Part shown: positions 11,441 to 23,563 of the stretch, in pieces | Layout: every line of letters starts with the position of its first letter | Position numbering within the stretch: the first letter of the stretch is position 1 | Assembly: GCF_019175385.1 (NCBI RefSeq) | Contig: NC_083348.1 | Coordinates: 44,538,950-44,602,949 of the forward strand | Direction of reading: 5' to 3' | Length of the DNA stretch: 64,000 nt | DNA from: Lycium barbarum | Taxonomy: Eukaryota; Streptophyta; Magnoliopsida; Solanales; Solanaceae | Translations under genes and position numbers: made by a program | Notes under the pieces: generated by a model | The model's database searches: none | What the model saw: the letters and a program-made list of their open reading frames with translations, nothing else | What the model was told of the DNA's origin: nothing

Positions 11441-12036
11441 ATTTCTATAGATATATGTGTTTCTTTGATATAGTTGTACTGATGCATTTATTTTGCCCAT
11501 TCATTGACCTGTCCAGGGTTTTATGTATAAGTTGATTTCAGGCCTTGCATACTCAGTGCACTATTCGTACTGACCCCTTTTCTTCGGGGGCTACGTTTCA
11601 TGCCCGCAGGTGCAGACGCTCTGCTTGGTTATCCTCCGGCTTAGGATTTCTGCCTAGCTGCTTGGAGAGCTCCATTGTTCCGGAGCTTGAGCTATTTTGG
11701 TATAGATTTTATTTTACATAGACTTTGTTGTACTCTTAGAAGTCTGTAGACATGTGTTGGTTGTATATATATGGTTTAGTCAGCTATACAGATGTAGCTC
11801 ATTTTGGATATTCTCATGTATAGTGGCAGCATTGTCGGCTAGCGTATTTGGTTATGTTTGGTTTACCGTGACTCCTCAGAAGGCAGGTCCATCATGATAT
11901 ATGGCATTTTGAGTCTACAACATGCTTCTACAGATTTCCACATTGTCATTAGTATCAATCCGACTATCCCTAACAGTTTCATATACGAGTGTCCAACTCG
12001 AGCACTAGTCATGGCCTATCGGTTTGGGTCGTGACA
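11149..12036 (+). mobile_element. 5' LTR of element H, 5'-truncated
   Basis: The 3' portion of a plus-oriented LTR ending GGGTCGTGACA at 12036, directly followed by a primer site. It carries a minisatellite, branch point TACTGAC (11568-11574), a CCCC/GGGG hairpin and acceptor CCCGCAG|GT (CAG ends 11609), then the predicted last leader exon. Its upstream part, with the TATA box and earlier splice signals, is gone. The partner LTR is at 19101-20564. Confidence 0.88.
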
Positions 12037-12040
12037 AAAG

Positions 12041-12052
12041 TGGTATCAGAGC
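12041..12052 (+). other. Primer binding site (H)
   Basis: Exact TGGTATCAGAGC, complementary to the 3' end of plant initiator-Met tRNA, 4 nt after the LTR end. Confidence 0.93.
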
Positions 12053-12093
12053 AGTTCATCCTCAGAGTATCTACAGACCGTGTCTAGTAGAGT

Positions 12094-12133
12094 CTTGTTT
12101 ATCGGTGTGTTGTGCACCACATCTATAAACAGG
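12094..12133 (+). other. Leader hairpin with palindromic loop (H)
   Basis: A 9-bp outer stem (CTTGTTTAT with ATAAACAGG, one G-T pair), one C/T mismatch, and a 6-bp inner stem (GGTGTG with CACATC) close the 8-nt loop TTGTGCAC at 12110-12117. GTGCAC at 12112-12117 is self-complementary. It starts 41 nt after the primer site. The geometry resembles retroviral dimer initiation hairpins; that function is an inference. Confidence 0.7.
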
Positions 12134-12174
12134 AAGCTACGGTACATTTAGGATGTTATCTTTCCTTCTTACTC

Positions 12175-12194
12175 GAGATCGTGCGATAGAGCTA
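12175..12194 (+). other. Second conserved leader motif (H)
   Basis: Contains AGATCGTGCGATAGAGC, shared with the A, B and G leaders although the surrounding leader differs. It lies shortly before the Gag start. Unknown role. Confidence 0.5.
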
Positions 12195-12239
12195 TGTTAT
12201 CAGGATAATCCCCTCTAACAAAGTGTGGTGTTTTCAGCT

Positions 12240-13500
12240 ATGCCTCTGAAGAAAGCTACAGCTACCCAGAAGGGCAAATCAGTAGCAGGAGATACTAGTC
12301 AGACACGGAGAGTTACTTGGGCCCATGCCCAATTGATGCCTGAGACGGTACTCCAGTCAGCGAGCTCTGCTACATCGCCACCTCCAGAGGATTTTGGAGC
12401 TGCAGCAGCTCCAGTTCAGGGGGCAGCGCCACCGCCAGCTCCCGCGGCCCCATCACCTAAGCCTCCAGCTCCTCAGCCAGGGGCGGAGGATAGGGCCATA
12501 AGAGATGCAGTTCAGTTGCTGACCAGATTAGTGGCAGGGGAGGCTCGCAGGCATGGATTAGGAGTTGACCATGCAGATAGATCTGATAATTTGAGGGTTC
12601 GTGAGTTTTTAAATTGTAATCCCCCAGAGGTTTTTGTGTCCAAGCCTGAGGATGATCCACAGGAGTTTATTCAGCAGATACAACATACATTGAGGATAAT
12701 TAAGGCTTCTGATATTGATTCTATTGATTTGGCCTCGTATCGATTGCAGGATGTAGCTGTTAATTGGTATGAGTCTTGAGAGTTATCTAGGGGCAAGGGT
12801 GCTCCTCCAGCAGTATGGGATGAGTTTGTAGAGGCCTTCATGGGCCACTTCCTGCCGCCAGAGATGAGGCGAGCTAGAGTTGATAGATTCTTACATTTGA
12901 GGCAGGATGGCAGAAGTGTTGAGAGTATAGTCTTGAGTTTGATTCATTAGCTAGATATGCGCCGACTATTGTAGCTGACATGGTGGATAGGGTGCATTGT
13001 TATGTGAGGGGACTAGACTGTTATCTAATTGACGGTTGTATGGCAGTGGCTCTTCAGCCAGGTATAGATATTGCTTGGGTGCAGGCATACGCACAGGGAG
13101 TAGAGGATCGACACAGGGGACGTCAGCCAGATAGAGACCATGACAGAGACCAGCATAAGAGGCTAGATCAGCGGGTTATTCTGGTGAGTTTCGAGGCGGG
13201 CAGCCTCAGCAGCATGGTAGATATTTTTCCCAGCCAGTGCGGAGTGCACCTCCACGATTCTCGGGTAGGGGATTCAATCGCGTAGGGTATTCAGGAGCCG
13301 ATCAGAGCTCCAGGGCTTCAGGTTCACAGATGAGTAGGGGTTCGAGTCAGTCGAGGCCACCTTTTCCTCGGTGCTCTCGGTGTGGTAGGCCCCATATCGG
13401 GGAATGTCGTTGGGCTACAGGTGATTGTTTTTCTTACAGCCATCAGGGCCATGTGATGAGAAATTGTCCTTATGGAGGCGGTGCAGGTGGTATGGCTTAG
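12240..13500 (+). pseudogene. gag: Gag of element H, disrupted
   Basis: Structural protein of a Ty3/gypsy element, which would form the particle that packages the RNA. Start chosen at ATG 12240, which matches the start inferred for element A at 3989. The frame is open to a TGA at 12777 that replaces a conserved Trp after NWYES; a small deletion near 12925 then shifts the frame, and pieces continue at 12980-13285 and 13237-13500. Zinc knuckle region: CSRCGRPHIGEC, then CFSYSHQGHVMRNC, where a zinc-binding Cys has become Tyr. Not functional as it stands. Confidence 0.9.
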
Positions 13501-14220
13501 CCTACGGGGTCAGTTGCTGGTTCATCTTCTTCTGTAGCCATGCGCCCTACGGGGCAGGGTATTCAGATTCTAGCAGGCTGTGGTAGAGGTCGTGGCGTAG
13601 CTTTCAGTTCTACCGATCCCTTAAACCGCATATATGCTTTGGCTAGTAGGCAGGATCAGGAGGCGTCACCGAATATGGTTACAGGTATATTATCGATTTT
13701 CTCCCTGGACGTATATGCATTGATAGATCCAGGTTCTACCTTATCATATATATATCTCCCTTTGTTGCTAGTAGAACCTGAGTTGATAGAACCATTTGAA
13801 GTAGCTACACCGGTAGGAGATTCTGTCATAGCTAGGCAAGTATATAGAAATTGCTTGGTGGGTGTATATAGTCGTCATAAAATACAGACCTGATAGAGTT
13901 AGACATGATTGAGTTTGATGTTATTATAGGTATGGATTGGCTGGCTTCTTGCTATGCTAATGTTGGCTATAGAGAAAAGATAGTTCGGTTTCAGTTTCCG
14001 GGAGTTCCGATTATAAAGTGGAGAGGGAATACAACATCGCCGAGAGGTAAGTTTATTTCATACCTCAAGGAAAGGAAGATGGTTAGGAAAGGCTATATTT
14101 ATCATCTGATTCGAGTGCATAATATGAAAGCAGAGGTACCGACTCTTCAGTCAATCCCGGTAGTTAATGGATTTCCAGATGTATTCCCCGATGAGCTTCT
14201 AGGTCTCCCTCCAGAATGGG
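13501..14220 (+). pseudogene. pol: Protease and linker of element H, disrupted
   Basis: Aspartic protease with LIDPGSTLSY in the open piece 13540-13893, followed by a frameshift and the conserved MDWLASCYANV linker (13905-14215) that leads to RT. A TAG at 13498 separates it from the knuckle region. Family role: cleavage of the Gag-Pol precursor. The DPG active site matches the other elements here. Confidence 0.88.
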
Positions 14221-15530
14221 AGATAGAGTTCACTATAGATGTATTGCCAGATACTCAGCCTATATCATTCCTCCTTATAGGATGGCACCTGCAGAGCTGA
14301 AGGAATTAAAGGATCAACTAAGAGACTTATTAGAAAAAGGCTTCATCAGGCCTAGTACATCACCTTGGGGAGCACCAGTACGATTTGTGAGGAAGAAAGA
14401 TGGATCTCTGCAGATGTGTATTGATTACAGGCAGCTGAATAAAGTAACGATAAAGAACAGGTATCACCTCCGCAGGATTGATGATCTATTTGACCAATTT
14501 CAGGGTGCTAGGTGTTTTCGAAGATAGACTTGCGGTTAGGTTATCATCTGGTGCGGGTAAAGGAGGCAGATACCCCGAAGACGGCATTCAGGACCCGATA
14601 CGGGCATTACGAGTTTAGAGTGATGCCTTTCGGGCTGACCAATGCTCCAGCGGTATTTATGGATTTGATGAACCGGGTATTCAAACCATTCCTAGACATG
14701 TTCGTTATCGTATTTATCGATGATATTCTTGTTTATTCACGTTCAGGAGAGGAGCATGCAGACCATTTGAGGACGGTTCTTAAGGTACTCCAGTACCAGA
14801 AGTTGTATGCTAAATTTTCTAAGTGCGAATTCTTGTTGACTTCAGTAGCATTCTTGGGGCATACTGTTGGAGCTGACGGTATTCGGGTAGATACGCAAAA
14901 GGTTGAGGCGGTAAAGACTTGGCCCAAACCTACGACACCTACTTAGGTACGTAGTTTTTTGGGGCTTGCAGGATATTACAGGAGATTCGTAGAAACGTTT
15001 GCCTTGATTTCAGCACCTTTAACAAGGCTAACTCAGAAGGCAGCTAAGTTCTAGTGGATTAACTCTTGTGAGCAAAGCTTCCACTTGCTGAAAGATAAGT
15101 TGATGACGGCCCCAGTTCTAGCTCTCCCGGAGGGACCAGATGGCTATGTTATCTATTGTGATGCTTCAGTTGTTGGACAAGGCTACGTATTGATGCAACA
15201 TTGAAGGGTTATAACCTATGCCTCTAGATAGCTCAGAAAGCACGAGAAAAATTATCCTACTCATGACCTGGAGTTGGCGGCAGTGAAACATGCCTTGAAG
15301 ATATGGTGACATTATTTATATGGAGTTCATGTTGATATCTATACGGATCACAAGAGTCTCCAATATATCTTTAAGCAGAAAGAGCTAAATTTACGATAGA
15401 GACGGTGGCTGGAGTTATTAAAAGATTATGATGTTGGCATTCTAAACCATCCGGGTAAAGAAAATGTTGTAGCAGATGCTCTTACCCGTAAATCTATTTG
15501 TAGCTTAATGGATGTGCAACCAGAAAGGAA
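14221..15530 (+). pseudogene. pol: Reverse transcriptase and RNase H of element H, disrupted
   Basis: RT motifs in order: [14 protein letters not shown], a frameshift near 14515, [11 protein letters not shown], the YGHYEF...PFGLTNAP block, and the catalytic FIDDILVY (FIDD codons 14713-14724), which is intact. Then the thumb ([10 protein letters not shown]) and RNase H ([40 protein letters not shown]). At least seven in-frame stops lie between 14944 and 15660; many sit where family members have Gln, Arg or Trp, so they look like C-to-T or G-to-A changes. The order RT, RNase H, integrase is typical of Ty3/gypsy. Confidence 0.92.
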
Positions 15531-16301
15531 GGAGATGGTTCGTGAGATTTATCAGCTAGCTAGCCTTGGGGTTCGTTTGGCTGATTCTGGAAATAGTGGA
15601 GTTTCTGTTCGAGAAGTGGCTGAGTCCTCTATTATAGAAGAGGTAAAGAGACGTTAGTACGAAGACCCTATTCTGGCACAGTATAGAGATACGGCTCTTA
15701 AAAAGGAGAAGACCCTATTCGAGGTTACATCTGACGGAGTGCTACGGTATAGAGGCAGATTGTGCGTGCCTGATGTTGCCGGACTACGATGGCAGGTTAT
15801 GGGAGAGGCACATTGTGCCCGTTACTGTGTTCATCTGGGGTCAACAAAGATGTATCATGACCTCATATGCATGTATTGGTGGGATGGCATGAAAAGGGAC
15901 ATAGCGTAATTTGTTGCTCAGTGCCCGAATTGTCAACAGGTTAAGATCGAGCATCAGAAGCCTGGTAAATTATTGCAGGAGATAGATATCCCAACTTGGA
16001 AATGGGAAGTGATTAATATGGACTTCATTACAGGTTTACCTCGCACTCAGCGGAAGTATGACTCTATATGGGTTGTTGTAGATAGGCTGACAAATTCAGC
16101 CCACTTTCTTCCAGTCAGGACTACCTATTCAGCTGAAGACTATACAAGGTTATACATCAGGGAAATAGTGAGACTTCATTGGGTTTCCACAGCTATTATT
16201 TCAGACAGAGGAGCTCAGTTTACAGCTAACTTCTGGAGATCATTCCGGAAGGGATTGGGGACACAGGTGAGTCTCAGCATAATATTCACCCTCAGACTGA
16301 T
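15531..16301 (+). pseudogene. pol: Integrase N-terminal half of element H
   Basis: HHCC zinc domain (H...H with CPNC) at about 15800-15945, then the catalytic core start WKWEVINMDFITGLP and IISDRGAQFTANFW, giving the first two Asp residues. The reading ends at 16301, where a minus-oriented LTR (J) begins with TGTCACGACCC. The third catalytic residue and the C-terminal part are missing; they were lost together with the end of J in the deletion near 19100. Confidence 0.92.
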
Positions 16302-19100
16302 TGTCACGACCCAACCACGTGGGCCGTGACTAGTGCCCGAGCTGGACACCCATACACACCTACTCACCAATCGACATATCCATAACTTATTCATATCCAA
16401 CATATATTAGTTTATATAGATACTGAGACAACCGTCGTCTTAAGCGGTCACCTGTAACATACATATCATACATATAGAAGCCGCCAAGGCTGTCATAGAA
16501 CATATTGTCCAAGACATATACATAAGTACATACACATACAGGCCGTTAAGGCTGTCATAGCAAATAGAACCGCTTAGACGCATACCGCACACACATAACT
16601 GAACCATAACAACCCATGACCCACATACATGTCTACAGGCCTCTAACAAAGATAACAGAATCATATGACGAGACAGGGCCCCGCCGTACCCCTGAATATA
16701 TACATACATCTCCAAAGCAGCAGAATAGATAGCCTAAGCTGTCGGGTCACTCCCGTGAATGTCTGTACCTGCGGACATGAAACGCATCCCCCGAAGAAGA
16801 GGGGGTCAGTACGAAAAATGTACCGAGTATGTAAGGCATAAAATACAACCGGAAAGATCATAACTGAAATAGAGGTTCCGGGAGTCAAGTATCATAATAA
16901 GGAAACCGTTGTACCTGTGTAGTACGGAACAGAATCAAACATTTTCATATCACATACCGTACCCGGCCCATTATGGGACTCGGTGAATGAAATCATGTCA
17001 TTATGTCACCATGAATACATGTATACATATACCGTACCCGACCCTCTAATGGGGGACTCGGTGAACAAAGTCATGCATATCAACATTATATATCATATAT
17101 ATACCGTACCCGGCCCTCTAGTGAGGGACTCGGTAAGTGAAGTCATATCATCATATCAGTATGTCATCATATCATCATGCATATACACGTATACATACCG
17201 TACCCGGCCCTCTAGTGAGGGACTCGGTGAATCAAATCATCATATGCCCTCCTGGCCACCATAACATATCATCATCTCATCACATCATCATATGCATATA
17301 CCGTACCCGACCCTCTATCGAGGGACTCAGTGAACAATGCAGTAGAGTGCGCACGATAACATACCCGGCCCGAGACTCGGTGAATAGACATATTGAGGCT
17401 TGCACGAACAGAGTCGTGAGAAACTATATGCATATAAATCAAGAATCAATAAATAAGTATACTTACCGACATCTGAGGGCTCAGAATCAAGTTTCGGGTC
17501 AATCCGACTTAGTATGAGAAAGTTATGAGTGTTTGAAGTACAGAACCTTCTACGAATGTTTCAGAAGCCATTTTTGGAAAATCGAAGCAACAATCATATC
17601 AAGTATCTTTCGGATATCGTATGGATCAAATCAAATATAGCTTTTAGAATCATATGTACATATCAAAGTGTATCAAAGACTTAACGGAATAATCAGACGT
17701 GCTATCATTTGAAAATCAAGACATAAGCCATATCACCTATCTCTCGAATGCCAATTCGGAAACATATCAAGTAGATCTTCGGACAACATAGATACACAAC
17801 AAAATCATATGAAACAGCTTATGGAAATCAAGGATATTAGTCATCCTAGTGGCTCTAAGAATAGGAATTTCTTTGCAATCATACATAGACGTTATTCGTT
17901 CGTTCCATAAAGATCAGGCCAAAGGAAAGAAAGGGTAAGCCTTACATACCTTGCCCGCTTTCTACGCTAATCCGAACTTAAGTCTTTGGCTTCGCAAGAT
18001 CTACAACAACATTCGTATATACCAAACATTAGCCACAAACACTTAAGAGTCCAATTCTAAACCAATACTTAATCTACAGAAATTTCGGCAGCATTTCCCC
18101 TGTAAATACGACAACCCCGAGAATTCAACTCGGCCAAACATACAACAACAAATCTGAGAATTCAACTCGGCCAATTTACCAACATCAATACCAACAGTCA
18201 TTCTAACAATATCAACACTCAATTCAACACGCATTCCGACATTAGCAACTTCTTTCTACAACTTGACGGCGTTTCACTTATGTTCAATTCACAATTGATC
18301 ACATTTTCAAGTATTAATCCGAAACCATTCAAACAATATTCAATAACACTTCAAAAATCCGCTTGACATTCCAAACGGCCAAACCAACATACTACCCGAA
18401 ACCTTTCAAATTCAACAAGAACAACAACAATACATTGTCTTCTTCCAAATTCATGAACTATACCAACAATTCACATGCTAGCAACATTGTTTTCCATGAA
18501 TACAAGAAATAATATTATAGTCACATTGGCTTCCATAATCATTCTCCAACACTTACAACTTCAAACTAGAATCATCAAACTTTCATTATCAACATAGAAT
18601 CCACAACAACAACAACTAAAACACTAAATAAAATAATTGAATCATTGTTCCTACACACCACACATATACACGGCGACAACCTAGGTTCCATGTTTTCATG
18701 AATTTCATCCACTTTTACATACTACAACATACATAATCATCCATACCATATAAAAAAAGATTAATTTTTACCTTTTCCACTTATCTTCCTTCTTGGCTAA
18801 AGTTGCTCCTTGCAAGGATAGATGTTTTTCTTGCTCCAATAATTACGTCACTTTGCTAGGGACCTTCCAATTAGTAGAAAATAATTTTTGAACAATTTGT
18901 TTTCCTAAGGTTCTTGTTTGGGAAGCTATGGCCGAATATGGCCCTTGCTCTTTCTCCTCCTCCAAGTTTCTTGAACTTTCTAAAGAGTGAAGATGACTAA
19001 TATGACTAACAAGTCATCTTCCATATGGGCCTTGGCCCATTTGTTGTGGACGGCCAAATGGCCCCTTTAATTTCCAAGCCCACTTTTTTTTTTGGTCTTG
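16302..19100 (-). mobile_element. LTR J, minus-oriented, truncated
   Basis: Starts at plus-strand TGTCACGACCC, inserted into H integrase. Reading its own strand: donor AAG|GTAAAA (exon end 18772), GGGGAAATGCTGCC motif (18080-18100), acceptor TTGTAG|A (18001), 51-nt exon (17950-18000), donor CAAG|GTATGT (17949), branch point TACTGAC (16805-16811) and acceptor TGCAG|GT (16769). About 200 bp of its U3 end, judged against LTR F, are missing where it fuses to LTR K near 19100. TSD not recoverable. Confidence 0.82.
16953..17390 (-). repeat. Six dispersed hairpin repeats in LTR J
   Basis: Six imperfect copies of a CCGTACCCGGCCCTCTAG plus GAGGGACTCGGTG core, spaced about 35-100 bp apart and separated by ATCATC-rich filler. 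Each core can pair CCCTC with GAGGG. The array lies in predicted intron 2. Related cores occur in M (38508-38820) and G. It resembles a CRISPR array only superficially. Confidence 0.85.
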
Positions 19101-20564
19101 CAATTCCATGATTTCTATGGTATGATTCCATAAGCGTTTCCATAACCTCCTTGATTTCACAAGCTAGAGGTTTATGACTCTTAAAGCTTCTTATGATGTA
19201 AAAAATGAGAATGTTTTTATGAGGATTACGTTGGGGATGATTTTATGCTTAAAGGCCTCAAGTATGATTTCAATGATGATAGGAAAATGTTAAGCTATTT
19301 CATGATTTTCTCGATTTGTTTCATTGCTGTTGATCTCACCTTATAAATTTTTCCTCCAAGGTGGGATAGATCGATAGTTTTTATTTGAATTCCTATGCAT
19401 GCCATGAGTATAATATATGTATATGGCTATTTTATGACATTACAGAGTTCTATTATTTCATTTTGATTATGCACTACACTCATTTTAATTCTTCATGCAC
19501 ATATAAGGCACAGTTGATAGGGGGTGACGCTGTGACCTTTGTTGTATATATAAGGCACAGTTGACAGGGGGTGACGATGTGACCTTTGTTGTGTGTATAT
19601 ATGGCACAGTTGACAGGGGGTGACGCTGTGGCTTTGTTGTGATGTATATGTATGGCACAGTTGATAGGGGGTGACGCTGTGGCCTTGTTGTTATGTATAT
19701 GTATGGCACAGTTGACAGAGGGTGACGTTGTGGCCTTGTTGTGATGTATATGTATGGCATAGTTGACAGGGGGTGACGCTATGGGATATTTTGTGATGTA
19801 TATGTATGGCACAGTTGACCGGAGGTGACGTTGTGGCCTTTGTTGTGATGTGTATATGTATGGCACACTTGACAGGGGTGACACTGTGGCCTTTGTTGTA
19901 ATGTGTACATATATGGAACAGTTGACAGGGGGTGACGCTGTGGCCTTTATTGTGATATTTCTATAGATATATGTGTTTCTTTGATATAGCTGTACTGATG
20001 CATTTATTTTGCCCATTCATTGACCTGTCTCAAATGTCTTCCAGGGTTTTATGTATATGTTGATTTCATGCCTTACATACTCAATACACTATTCATACTG
20101 ACCGCCTTTCTTCGGGGGCTGCATTTCCTGCTCGCAGGTACATACGCTCAGCTTGGTTATCCTCCGGCTTAGGATTTCTGCCTAGCTCTTTGGAGAGCTC
20201 CATTGTTCCGGAGCTTGAGCTATTTTGGTATAGATTTTTTTTTACATAGATATTTTTATACTCTTAGAGGTCTGTAGACATGTGTGGGTGTTATATATAT
20301 AGTTTAGTCAGCTATACAGATGTAGTTCATTTTGGTTATTCTCATGTATAGTGGCAGCCTTGTCGACTTGCGCATTTTGTTATGTTTGGTTAACCGTGCC
20401 TCCTCAGGAGACAGGTCCATTATGATATATTGCATTTTGAGTCTACATCATTCTTCTACAGATTTCCACATTGTCATTAGTATCAATCCGATTATCCCTA
20501 ATAGGTTCGTATACGAGTGTCCAACTCGAGCACTAGTCATGGCCCATCGGTTCTGGTCGTGACA
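19101..20564 (+). mobile_element. LTR K, 3' LTR remnant of element H
   Basis: Plus-oriented LTR ending TCTGGTCGTGACA at 20564. It shares the 52-bp minisatellite and flanking sequence with the H 5' LTR (11149-12036). It begins inside predicted intron 2, just after the conserved CATGATTTC-type block, so U3, TATA box and the first two exons are missing. Branch point TACTGAC (20096-20102) and acceptor CTCGCAG|GT (CAG ends 20137) are kept. Together with J it marks a deletion that removed the rest of H. Confidence 0.82.
19508..19960 (+). repeat. Minisatellite, 9 x about 51 bp (LTR K)
   Basis: Nine units with the same core as 11149-11440. Units vary by 1-6 bp in length in their TATATGTAT tails. The reading frames it produces are repeat artefacts. 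Confidence 0.93.
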
Positions 20565-22298
20565 CGGTGTTATCATCATTAGCCCGCGACCGGGCCTCCC
20601 GCGTCGAGGGTAATCATCTCACGCCGCCCACTAGTGGTGTCTGCCCGTGTCACATAGGCACGGTGTTATTATCATTATCTATAAGCCGCCCACCGTAGTG
20701 GTGTCTGCCCGGCCAACTAGGCCCGGTGTAATCATACATATACATATATATAAAGCATGCATGAGAGCCCAAATAAAAGCTATAACTCTATTGGAGTGCT
20801 GTAAGGTCAATGATCTCCGATTTATATTATGGAACAATCATCATCGCTATATCTGACCCTGAAGGAACAAGTATCATATGGTGAGATCAACAACAATGAA
20901 TAAAATCCAGGAAATCATGAAATAAGCTCAATAATCTCATAATAGCATCAAGACCGTAAACTTTGGAATCTCTAGGGATGGAATTATCATCATCATCATT
21001 ATAATCATGGAACAGACTTATCTTTAGCATTACAAGAAACTCTATGGCTCATGAACTTCTAATTTTTGGGAATAAGAATGTTATGGAAAACATATGTAGG
21101 ATCATTAGAAAGGAATCATGCCTTTAGAAAGAAAGAGACTAGCCTTAACATACCTTTTCGGTCGCATTAACTTTAACTACTTAACGCTTGTCCTCCCTAG
21201 CTCGTAAATCTACATTCAAGAGAGTTCATACCACTATTAGACTTATCGTCATATGCTTATCTTAAGTCTTCAAATTAATTCCTTTTAAAATCTGCCGAAA
21301 TTCGGGCAGCATCTCCCCCGTTTATATCCCTAGCCCGAAATCACAATACCAACAAAACAACAATATAGCAATACTAATATCAACAACATCATCATCAACA
21401 CCAATATCCTCCATAAAACATCCCACGCGATGTTTTTCCCAATTTCTCAACCAACGATAAAAATATCCACAATACCATAATCAAAGAATTATAATCAATT
21501 TAATCCAAAATCTCCTTTCAAATTCATTCCATAGTCATCATCTTCACTTTAATACTTTGCAACTTCTCTACTATGATTTTCTTCTTTTATAGGACTCGCT
21601 AAACCTTCAAATCAACTTAATCATGAGAAATAGGATGGAGAACATACCTTACACTAGAAGAAATTCACCCCACTCAACTTCTTCCACGACCAAATTCATC
21701 ACAACATTAAGTAGAGACAAGAACAATCTTTATCGATGAATTAGCTTGGGGTTTTGAAGTTTGATCCTCTTTTTTGATGGTATAGAATGTTTTGGAATGG
21801 TGGAGAACCTTCAAGAACACTCTTATAATGGAGAGAGAAGTGTGTGAGATTCTAGAGAGGTATGGAGATGTTAGGAGATTTCTAGAGAGTTGTGGAGTTG
21901 AAGAAAAATGAATACAATGAAGTGTAGAGGCCCTTTTATAGGTGCTAAATTCGGATTGGGCTGGGTCACCACATAAGTGGGCTTTTAAGGGAGCTTCCCT
22001 CTAAAGTTGACACAAAATTCTGTGCATAATTCTGCCAACTTTTTCCAAATTTTTGACAAACTTATTTTCTTCGATTCGCTTGGTCCCAAAATCTTCTGAA
22101 ACTCTCCATACATGATATTTATCATTAATCATACTTGATAATGGTCATGTCCTTCCTGGTTACAACATACGAGATCATAATTCATCCTTTACTTCATTGT
22201 TACGCACTTGCCATGGCTTGTACCTTTCAAAACTTCATGGGATGTCTCTGATACTCCATTAATATGGTGAACTACGTAGCATGCTTATGCTCTGAAAG
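20565..22298 (-). mobile_element. LTR L, larger fragment
   Basis: Minus-oriented LTR related to C and D, cut on the left by K and on the right by the insertion of element C. It continues at 43315-43328. Own-strand signals: donor AAG|GTATGT (exon end 21657), CTGCCCGAATTTCGGCAG-type motif (21298-21319), acceptor AATGTAG|A (21210), 56-nt exon (21154-21209) and donor AAAG|GTATGT (21153). The left end contains CGGTGT and GTCTGCCCG cores like those in the C LTR. Its terminal 3' part is missing. Confidence 0.75.
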
Positions 22299-22624
22299 TG
22301 TTACACCTCAGACATTTCAGGTTGTCGTGTGATGAATAGACTAATGCAAGTTAAGTCGTACGCAATGTCCCTACAAGTAAGAAGGGATACCTAATGATTC
22401 TAATTAATATCCCAAAGACATTTGAGGCCAGAGAAGAAGGTCCGTCGAAGAAAGTGAAAATATAAGTTGTGTTCGAAAGGGTTTGGTAACAACCGAGCTA
22501 ATGTTGATTTAGTAATGTCTTGAGGAAAGGTTATAAGGCTCCGTACATGGTTGATGAATTATTATAAAAGTGCCAAGAAAGTTCCACGAGGATTGGAAGT
22601 CAAACAAATCAATGAGTACAATTT

Positions 22625-22785
22625 CGGAAAAAAGGTGAGTTATACGGCCACTTATACAGTCCATATAAGGGACCGAATAACTTTTCTAGAGAAAGGTCCT
22701 CCACTGGAAGTATTATACACTCCCTTATACGGATCATATAAGTTATACGAACCGTATTAGTGTCCGTATAAAACTCGACGGGCAG
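22625..22785 (+). promoter_or_regulatory. Cluster of ATACGG palindromes upstream of TATA (C 5' LTR)
   Basis: Repeated CGTATA/TATACG half-sites in both orientations, several arranged as palindromes, within about 150 bp upstream of the TATA box. The 3' LTR has the same cluster at 29365-29500 with different detail. Candidate promoter-proximal protein binding sites or DNA hairpins; no factor is assigned. Confidence 0.45.
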
Positions 22786-22796
22786 CTTTTAAATTT

Positions 22797-22803
22797 TATA
22801 TAA
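22797..22803 (+). promoter_or_regulatory. TATA box (C 5' LTR)
   Basis: TATATAAGG in an otherwise plain TTTTATATAAGGAGG context, kept in the 3' LTR at 29526-29532. Transcription would start about 30 nt downstream, placing all predicted splice sites inside the transcript. Confidence 0.6.
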
Positions 22804-23049
22804 GGAGGACCCAAGTTTTTATTTTTTATTTCACTCATTCTCCACACTTCAACAGAGCTCTAGAATATTCCATATACCATACCAACACATATCCAAGAGA
22901 AAGCAAAGATTAAGCACCAAGAATCAAGAGAATCAAGTGTGTGGATGCTCACTAGGGTTGATACAAGTCCAGAATTTCTTTAGTATTGAAGTTGGGGTTT
23001 TTATCAAGTGGAGTATCTTCATCCAAAGATCATTCCTACACAATCAAAG

Positions 23050-23515
23050 GTGATTTTTACATATATTTCATGTTATTACAAGTATTGAGTGGTTGAAAGA
23101 CTTGGATTAGAGAAGAAAGTAGAATATGGAGCTCAATTATGGAAATAATGGGATTTTGAATAGTAAATTAATATGAGTCATGATTCTTAGTATGAGATGA
23201 GTATAACATCATTATGAATGATGCTAGTGACATTGAGGAAGTATCATGTGAAGAACTAATATTGTGTTGTATTGTACTCATAATTATGGATGATTTGAAG
23301 GTGAATTTGATAAGCGAACAGTATTTAACTTGAGAAATATATTGTTCGTGATATTATGAGTGTCATTATTGATGTTTGGGAGTTGTTATATTATATGGAG
23401 GAAGTTGTTGAAACAATGAAAATGCTGCCCAATTTTCATTAGCTCTTAGTCACCTTAGCTTAGCCTTAAGCATGTTTCTAACGATGTAATGTAGTACGAA
23501 TTCTCTTGAATGTAG
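23050..23515 (+). other. Predicted leader intron 1 (C 5' LTR)
   Basis: 466 nt from AAAG|GTGATT to TCTTGAATGTAG|A. The same boundaries recur at 29779-30244 in the 3' LTR with donor GTGAGT. It contains the conserved ATGCTGCCCAA motif. Prediction only; no transcript evidence available here. Confidence 0.5.
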
Positions 23516-23563
23516 AGTTGTGAGCCTGAAAGGAGAACGCCTAGTCGTTAAAGAGGCATAAAG

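Noticed and set aside
11092..11500. Pro/His-rich frames over the 52-bp repeat
   Set aside because: Repeat artefact inside the H LTR; similar frames appear at 19480-20016.
12041..12052. tRNA gene suggested by tRNA-like bases
   Set aside because: Only the 12-nt complement of a tRNA 3' end is present, directly after an LTR: a primer binding site, not a gene. No cloverleaf was found anywhere in the window.
16953..17390. Evenly spaced hairpin repeats resembling a CRISPR array
   Set aside because: Repeats are imperfect, spacers vary from about 35 to 75 bp or more and are themselves ATCATC-rich, and the array lies within a plant LTR. It is a minisatellite.
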